Origin: Ampelocalamus luodianensis
Lineage: Eukaryota; Streptophyta; Magnoliopsida; Poales; Poaceae
Assembly: GCA_036346255.1 (NCBI GenBank)
Contig: CM070632.1
Location: 25,012,657 to 25,076,656, forward strand
Length of the DNA stretch: 64,000 nucleotides
Direction of reading: 5' to 3'
Position 1 is the stretch's first letter; each line of letters starts with the position of its first letter. Positions 58,297 through 64,000 of the stretch are shown here, piece by piece. The notes under the pieces were generated by a model that was not told the origin of the DNA, did no database searches, and was given only the letters and a program-made list of their open reading frames with translations. A program made the translations under genes and the position numbers.

Positions 58297-58747
58297 AAGG
58301 TTAGGGTAGACCTTCCCATGTGACCGCTGCCGTCGTTGCCATCACCGCGTAGGAGCGCCTCTGCTTCGCGTGCCACCTCTATTCCTCCCATGCCTCTGCT
58401 TCGCCCACATGACCGAGTGCCTGAGCGCTTGCGCCGTGCCCCTGCTCTCCTCTACTCTGAGCACTAGGCCACCGATGCCCAAATCCCTCCAAATTCGGTC
58501 GACCCCAAGCTCCCGATGCTCGAGTGCCGCCACTAACGCCCTGATCCCGCCCATGAGTCCCCGACGCCCAGATTAGGTCGCCCATAAGCCCCTCTATGCT
58601 TGGATCTTGCCGCCAACGCTCGGAACCCGCCCCTCCACTCTGGTTTTGAACGTCAACTCTGGCTGCCTCCTACTTCCCGAGCGCCACCTCCTTGCGTGCG
58701 CCGCGGCCATCTCCCTTCTTGTGCGGCTCACCGCGGCGAAGGTGGAG
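58297..58747 (+). other. Copia leader / early gag remnant, GC-rich
   Basis: Repeated 'cgcccatgagtccccgacgcc' and 'cgcccataagcccctc'-type phrases. No open gag is seen, and the element is cut at 58748 by a gypsy LTR. Confidence 0.4.
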
Positions 58748-59555
58748 TGTAACAGCCCAAGAATCCTAAGTTGGATTAGTTAAGCATCTAATGGACATTT
58801 GTGAAATTTTGAATTTTTAAAACTTTTTGTTGCAAAACAAATGTGTTAAAACCTGATTTTCCAAAAACCTAGAAATCTTATACTCCTTCTCCAATTCAAA
58901 AGCTCAATTTGAATTAGGGCAGAACTAAAAAGGTTTTTCAAATGTGGGAATATTTATTTGGATTTCCACTTAAAAAAGTAAAACCTCAAGGGCTCTTTGA
59001 GTGCTTGAGGTAATTTCAAAAGAGTTCTCAAATTCAAAACTTGAGAATATACTTTCTCTAGCTCAGACGTACAAACTAAATTTTATTTTGAAAATATAGT
59101 AGGACCCAAAGCTAGGAATATTTTAGATGGATTCTATCCTCTCTGTTTTGCTTGTTTGATTTTTTTGGAATTTTTGGAGGTTAATTGGTTTCTTGTATAA
59201 TTGCATGTTCATATTTGAATTTGAATTTAAAATGCAATCAAATCATGTGAACAGTGCCTAGAAATATTTTTCCTAGGTTTTGTAACACTTTGGAAACTCG
59301 CCTTCAAAATTTCACAATTGTTAGATTTTAATTTCTATTTTTAAGCAACCAGTCAATCTAATGAACAAAATCAAAAACTTAAAAGAATTATAGGGAAAAA
59401 TGTAGTACATGAAAAACCCTGGAAAATTATGCATTGAGATACATAGTGTCAGGAACCTTACATAAAAATTTCAATATTTTTGGAGCTAAAAAACTATGTC
59501 TAATAAACCCTTAAACTATCTCAGCCATTTTCTGAATGTTGGAAACCCATTTTGA
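58748..59555 (+). mobile_element. Gypsy LTR fragment (left part only)
   Basis: Begins TGTAACAGCCCAAGAATCC, an LTR-type start. It continues as AT-rich U3 sequence to about 59555, where an oppositely oriented element takes over. No right end was found. Confidence 0.5.
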
Positions 59556-59559
59556 TTCC

Positions 59560-60227
59560 ACAACTATGGTCCACCCGATAAGCCTTCTTCTCCAAGGCTC
59601 CATGCTAGCGCTCGAGCCACGTAGTTGCTTCTCTGCGCCATGCAAGCGCAGCTCGCCACGCCAGCCCCCACCTCACCAGCTCCTTGACACCCATAGGAGC
59701 AGCTAATGAACACCGAAGGTCCTGATTTTGGCCTGATCTTTTGATCAAAAGATACGTTCGGTGATAGTCGCTCAACTCTCACGATCCTGGCTACGAACTC
59801 GCAAGGCTCGACGCCACACAATCTCTAAACTGCTCGACAAGTCGTTATCAACCGTGCACAAGTACCTGGTTGACCTGATCATGAAGATCGATTCTTGCAT
59901 ACACCGAAGAAGCACGCAAGAACAAGATAAATAAGCAATCTGAAATTGCAAATATGAAATTGAATGTATTGATAGGTGGGGTTCCGAAGAACAATGTTGC
60001 TATTGATCTCGCCGACCAAGAGAACAAAGAATAAAGTAGCAAAACTAAACTTCAATCAACAAAACCTGTGCAACCAAAGGGGATGGCGGCCACATGTATA
60101 GGAGGAAGAGGGAGGGTTGGTGGTACTGTTCACACATGAATAGTGCCACATGAACAGTACCCCAAAACCCTAGGGGGCAGCTATATGGGCTACATGGGCC
60201 AATATGGCCAAATCAGCCCATTCGTTA
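59560..60227 (-). mobile_element. Putative 3' LTR of the gag-protease element
   Basis: On the minus strand it starts TGTAACGAATGGGC (60227). It holds 'ggtactgttcatgtggcac', an R/U5-like segment with 'ggaaccccacctatcaatac', and ends near 59560. Position after the pol remnant and the TGTAAC start suggest an LTR. Both ends are approximate. Confidence 0.4.
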
Positions 60228-62460
60228 CATAACCTATGGGCCAATAATTGGTGACGCGGCACTATGGCATGTCGACGTAGCCCGACACGTATGAGTAGAA
60301 GCAATAGATGTAGCCCGATATATATGTGTAAAGGCATCTCAGTCCAATTGAAAAATATGGCAATGCAGTCGCCGAAAGTCCAATCGGAGAAGATGTGGAT
60401 GAAGTGCAGCGAGTCGAAGCAGTAGATGCATCCTTAGGGTTGATGTCCTCATTATCCTTCCTTTGTTGAATTTGAGTCGTCCTCGACTCAATCGTATCCT
60501 TTAAATCATTACTTTCCTGCAAAAGGTTAGTAGCAACAAGAGGCAAAAAACACACAGTTCTTCTAATGGACATAAAGATTCTTTGCAAATCATAGTATAG
60601 CATTCAGATTCATGTTTTTCTATGTCAATGTAATCAGATTTTATCGCTAACATAATAGGAGCTTTCAATTTAGTTTCACTTGGAGCTATAATCTTATGAT
60701 CAACTTTTGTCTTCTCCTGACTTGTTCTCTCAGTTCTTTCTAATTCATCCTTTAATATGGCAGTAGGAGACATTGGAAGCAAAATAATTTTCTTTTCTTT
60801 ATAGGTGAAAATATAATGATTAGACCTACCATGATGTTCAGTATATCGATCATATTTCCAAGGTCTACCTAATAATAACGAGCATGCTTGCATAGGTACA
60901 ACATCGCAATCAACATAATCATGATATGATCCAATAGAAAAATGCACGCGCACAAGTTTAGTTACCTTCAACTTACCACAAGAATTTAGCCATTAAATGT
61001 AATAAGGATGAGAGTGTTGAGTTGTGGTCAAGCCAAGCTTCTCGATCATGTCTCTGCTAGCAAGATTGTTGTAACTTCCACCATCGATGATGACTTTACA
61101 GGATCGTTGCTTGATGACAAACTTTGATTGGAACAAGATGTGATGTTGATTTTGTTCAGCAAGCTCCATTTGAGCACTTAGCACACGCTGGACAACTAAG
61201 CTTTGGTACATGTCAGATACCTCATGGCTTATATATTCTTCCTCACTTTCATTGCTTGCATTGTTAGTTGCGACCAAAACATGTTCTTCCTCAATGTCAC
61301 TAGCTGAAGTATACTCACCATTATCCTTTATCAAAAGAGATCACTCATTTGGGCAATCACGCATCAAGTGCCCAAATCCTTTGCAACGGTGACATTGTAC
61401 ATCTCTAGATCGCCCTATAGAAGCAACGGAAGAAACACTTTTTGTAGGCACTTGTACCTTTGTTGATTTGCTTGCATCAGGCATATGCATAGGAGTGGAA
61501 GGAGTAGTAAGGGTGCACGGCTTGAGGAGGGTGCCACGTGTTGTTGCTGACTTGGCCGACCTGCAAAAGATCCTCCAAAATTGCCCCTAGAGCGAGATTG
61601 TCGACCCTGCACTTCTCTTTCAGCTTTGCAAGCAAGATGGAACAGACGAGCGATATAATTGTATTCTTTATAATCAAGTATGTCTTGAATTTATCGGTTT
61701 AAACCACCTAAAAAATCTAGCCATCTTAGCATCTTCAATTTCATCTAAACCACAATGTAATAAACCAGTTTGCAATTCTTGATAATAATCATCTACAGAA
61801 CTACTACCTTATCTTAAGTGTTGCAATTTATTAAGTAAATCACGAGAATAATATGAAGGTACAAATCTATGTCTCATCGCTCTTTTCAAAGAATTCCATG
61901 TTCTAGGTATGTCCTGATGAATACGACCATATTCACTCCACCAAATAGATGCAAAATCAGAAAACTCACTAGTAGCAGCCCTAACTTTCTTATCTTCAGG
62001 GAATTCATGACAAGTAAATTTTTGTTCTACAGTTAACTCCCATGTGAGATAAGCATCAGGATCATATTTTTTCAGCAAAAGATAGCATAGTAAATTTAAT
62101 TTTACCAACTATATCATTATGTTCGCGTATCTCACGTTGATTTCTTCCCATACCTTGACGATTGTGACGAAGCCGACGATGGTTGCGATCATTGTAAATA
62201 TTGAATCCATCGGTTTCGGTATCGGCAGTGTAGTTGTTCATTTCTTCTTCTTCCACCTCATCAGCCCAAGAGCGAGCAATGGATGGGTTACGACGCGGTT
62301 GTGTAACGCCGACAGCAGCGAGGGCGGTAGCAGGAGGTGGAGCTCTCCCTAGCTGCTCCACACGTGTAGCAATCGCAGCTAGATCATGGATGGTGCGATC
62401 TAGAACCCCCTAAATATGCTCCGAATGTTGATTCAGCAAGCGTAAAAAGTGTTGCATGAT
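60228..62460 (-). pseudogene. Gypsy gag and protease; reverse transcriptase, RNase H and integrase deleted
   Basis: Minus strand from M at about 62460: 'DIMQHFLRLLNQHSEHI' followed by a stop, then 'RTIHDLAAIATRVEQLG'. The gag core has 'YDPDAYLTWELTVEQKF', 'FASIWWSEYGRIHQDIPRTW' and 'RHRFVPSYYSRDLLNKL' (62060-61815). A CCHC knuckle ('CHRCKGFGHLMRDC') is at 61394-61353. The protease site 'IIDGGSYNNLAS' has its Asp at 61085-61083, then 'SLLLGRPWKYDR' (60890). At 'NLLQE' (about 60515) the text jumps to a hydrophilic tail ('DNEDINPKDAST') instead of entering reverse transcriptase. Gag itself is broken in three or more places. Confidence 0.7.
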
Positions 62461-62798
62461 GTCTTTCGTGCGAGGCGTGAGGGGTGCATTGTCCTCAACG
62501 TAGGGCCTGCTATTCTCTCCTTGTGATACTACTTGATGAACCATGAAGGTCCTGTCTTTCAAAGTAGCCTTCCAACATAGTAACCCATAGAAAGTAGTCC
62601 AACGATGTACTCTCAGCAGTGAGTGGCATTATGTATGCAGGTAATTGTTTCCCTTTAAGTTCAAACCTGCCCATGATGACATCATAATCTACCAACTTGA
62701 ACAGACCTGTCATTGTTAGTAGAAAACAAGGAAACAAATCACAAGTATATGTTCCTATCAACTACGAGGAGGTGGAGTTTATCAAGTCACACACGATC
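62461..62798 (-). other. Leader of the gag-protease element
   Basis: The open frame at 62761-62510 ('ESTSLDYFLWVTMLEGYFER') may be a fragment of a gag-type or UBN2-like domain, but this is not secure. The LTR at 62799 cuts it. Confidence 0.3.
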
Positions 62799-64000
62799 TG
62801 TGAGGACCCGGAATATTTAACTAGTAACACTTAACCTCCAATTGGTTCTAGCATTACTAATTAAACATTCTAAGCCTCGATGGACATATGTTTCCCAGAA
62901 TTGCAACATATGCACATCATCACAAAATTACACATCATTTCCATACAACAAGCAGCACTAAGCTCAACAACAACATACATAAAGTAAAGTTATTACAAAA
63001 GAGAGCCGACCGGCCAAATAGAACAATATACAAGAATGACAGCGGAAGCAAAAGGTGCCATAAGATGGCTAGAACAAAAGTCGACCAGTTAGCCACACAC
63101 CCACAAGGCAACCGGCCGGCCGCCAAGCTAGTCGCCATGCAAGCTACCACAACACACTCACAAAAGTGAGGCCCTCAGCTCACCTTCTTCCTCTGCAACA
63201 AAACAATTAAGCATAGCAACCGAGTACAAAGATTGTCTTTGTACCCAAGAAGACGACGTGTGGAATAGCGCACCTATTCATAAACTACATGCAAGCTTAT
63301 TTAGGTGGAGGTTGTATGTCTCATTTGCATGAAGCCAACTTTATTTGCAATAATGTAATACATTTTAAAAGCAAGTTTGCAAATCTGTTTTGTTATCAAA
63401 GTAATGATAAGTAAAGATACAATACAAGTAACCACTGGAAGTGACTATCCCAATAGCCACCACAACATAGCACGAATCCCGATTCGTACTCACCCATCAA
63501 GTTTTAGTTTAAAGGTTGTAGTCTAACTCTTGAAAGACCTTGCCAAGCGTGTCCATAACCTAGGGCGAGGCTATTCGAATAGTTTTAACCTGGGGGTGTA
63601 CCAATGTACCCACACTTGAGACCGCCTTTAAGCCACAAAGCACACTTCCAAGGTATGCATGCACAGCTAAGTCCTCGAGACTTTTTCCAATATTGTGTAT
63701 CAACCACGAGCCGTCGATGGGTAGAAACACCATACGCTTACATTGCAAGCCGAAGACGACAAATCCCATCACGGGTGAAGTCTTCGGACACTACAATGCT
63801 CCCAACACCATCCCTCCCGCGACCTCCTCGCGACCCGAGGCCAATACACGCCAAAGTACTAGGTCAAGAGAGGTCCCATACCCTCTAATGTGGTTAGCAC
63901 GCTAAAATGCTTGGTTTAGTGTAACAAGATGTTCGGTCCTTGTTGACCGGGCACCATTCCATCACACCCAAAATCACACCATCATACCATTGTGCCCAAG
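62799..64000 (-). mobile_element. Gypsy LTR, incomplete at the window edge
   Basis: Starts TGTGAGGACCC at 62799 in the same orientation as the solo LTR, and follows it closely ('tacccacacttgagaccgcc', 'tgctcccaacaccatccctc', 'gatgttcggtcctt'). CGATC (62794-62798) would be one copy of its target duplication; the partner is outside the window. Confidence 0.8.

Overview
The window looks like intergenic heterochromatin from a grass (Poaceae) genome. It is almost entirely nested transposable elements. Grass-type marks are chromodomain Ty3/gypsy elements with LTRs beginning TGTAACA, CACTA (En/Spm) elements carrying inverted cacagacggtt/aaccgtctgtg subterminal repeats, a plant mobile domain gene, and TEs carrying TNP2, DUF4216/DUF4218 and Ulp1-type domains. 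I recognise no intact host gene. The one host-like sequence is a broken first exon of a quinone oxidoreductase-like gene near 52.7 kb. I saw no tRNA, rRNA or CRISPR array by eye.

Layout. 0.5-3.2 kb: gypsy LTR, probably solo, interrupted by a CACTA-like non-autonomous insert that contains a large foldback. 3.2-6.3 kb: foldback repeats and a MITE with a small CACTA derivative inside. 6.3-18.3 kb: CACTA composite. Its minus-strand genes are a Transposase_24/Ulp1-type gene, split by a gypsy LTR, and a decayed TNP2 transposase. 18.6-45.7 kb: a Mutator-like element marked by roughly 300-bp inverted ends about 27 kb apart. It carries a PMD gene, the N-terminus of a MURA-like transposase, tandem repeats and an unusual array of short hairpins. 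Material containing three telomere-like tracts sits inside it at 19-22.7 kb. At 26.3-42.5 kb the Mutator-like element is interrupted by a 12-kb chromodomain gypsy element (30512-42515) preceded by rearranged LTR and pol pieces of the same family. 45.7-53.3 kb: A-rich intergenic DNA with LINE fragments, a 245-bp direct duplication and the oxidoreductase exon. 53.3-58.3 kb: a Ty1/copia LTR and primer-binding site split by a 4.46-kb solo gypsy LTR with a perfect ATTCG target duplication. 58.7-64 kb: gypsy LTR pieces, a gag-protease element that lacks reverse transcriptase, RNase H and integrase, and a further LTR running off the end.

The main cautionary result concerns the 12-kb gypsy family. 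Its copies differ from one another almost only at CNG trinucleotides and homopolymers, with sharp clean/dirty boundaries. This looks like residual long-read base-calling error at CHG-methylated cytosines rather than evolution, so many apparent frameshifts there should not be read as biology. The most intriguing structural signal is the hairpin array at 43.75-44.0 kb. Its stems differ from unit to unit but stay self-complementary, while spacers and loops recur. I found no convincing new multi-gene system.
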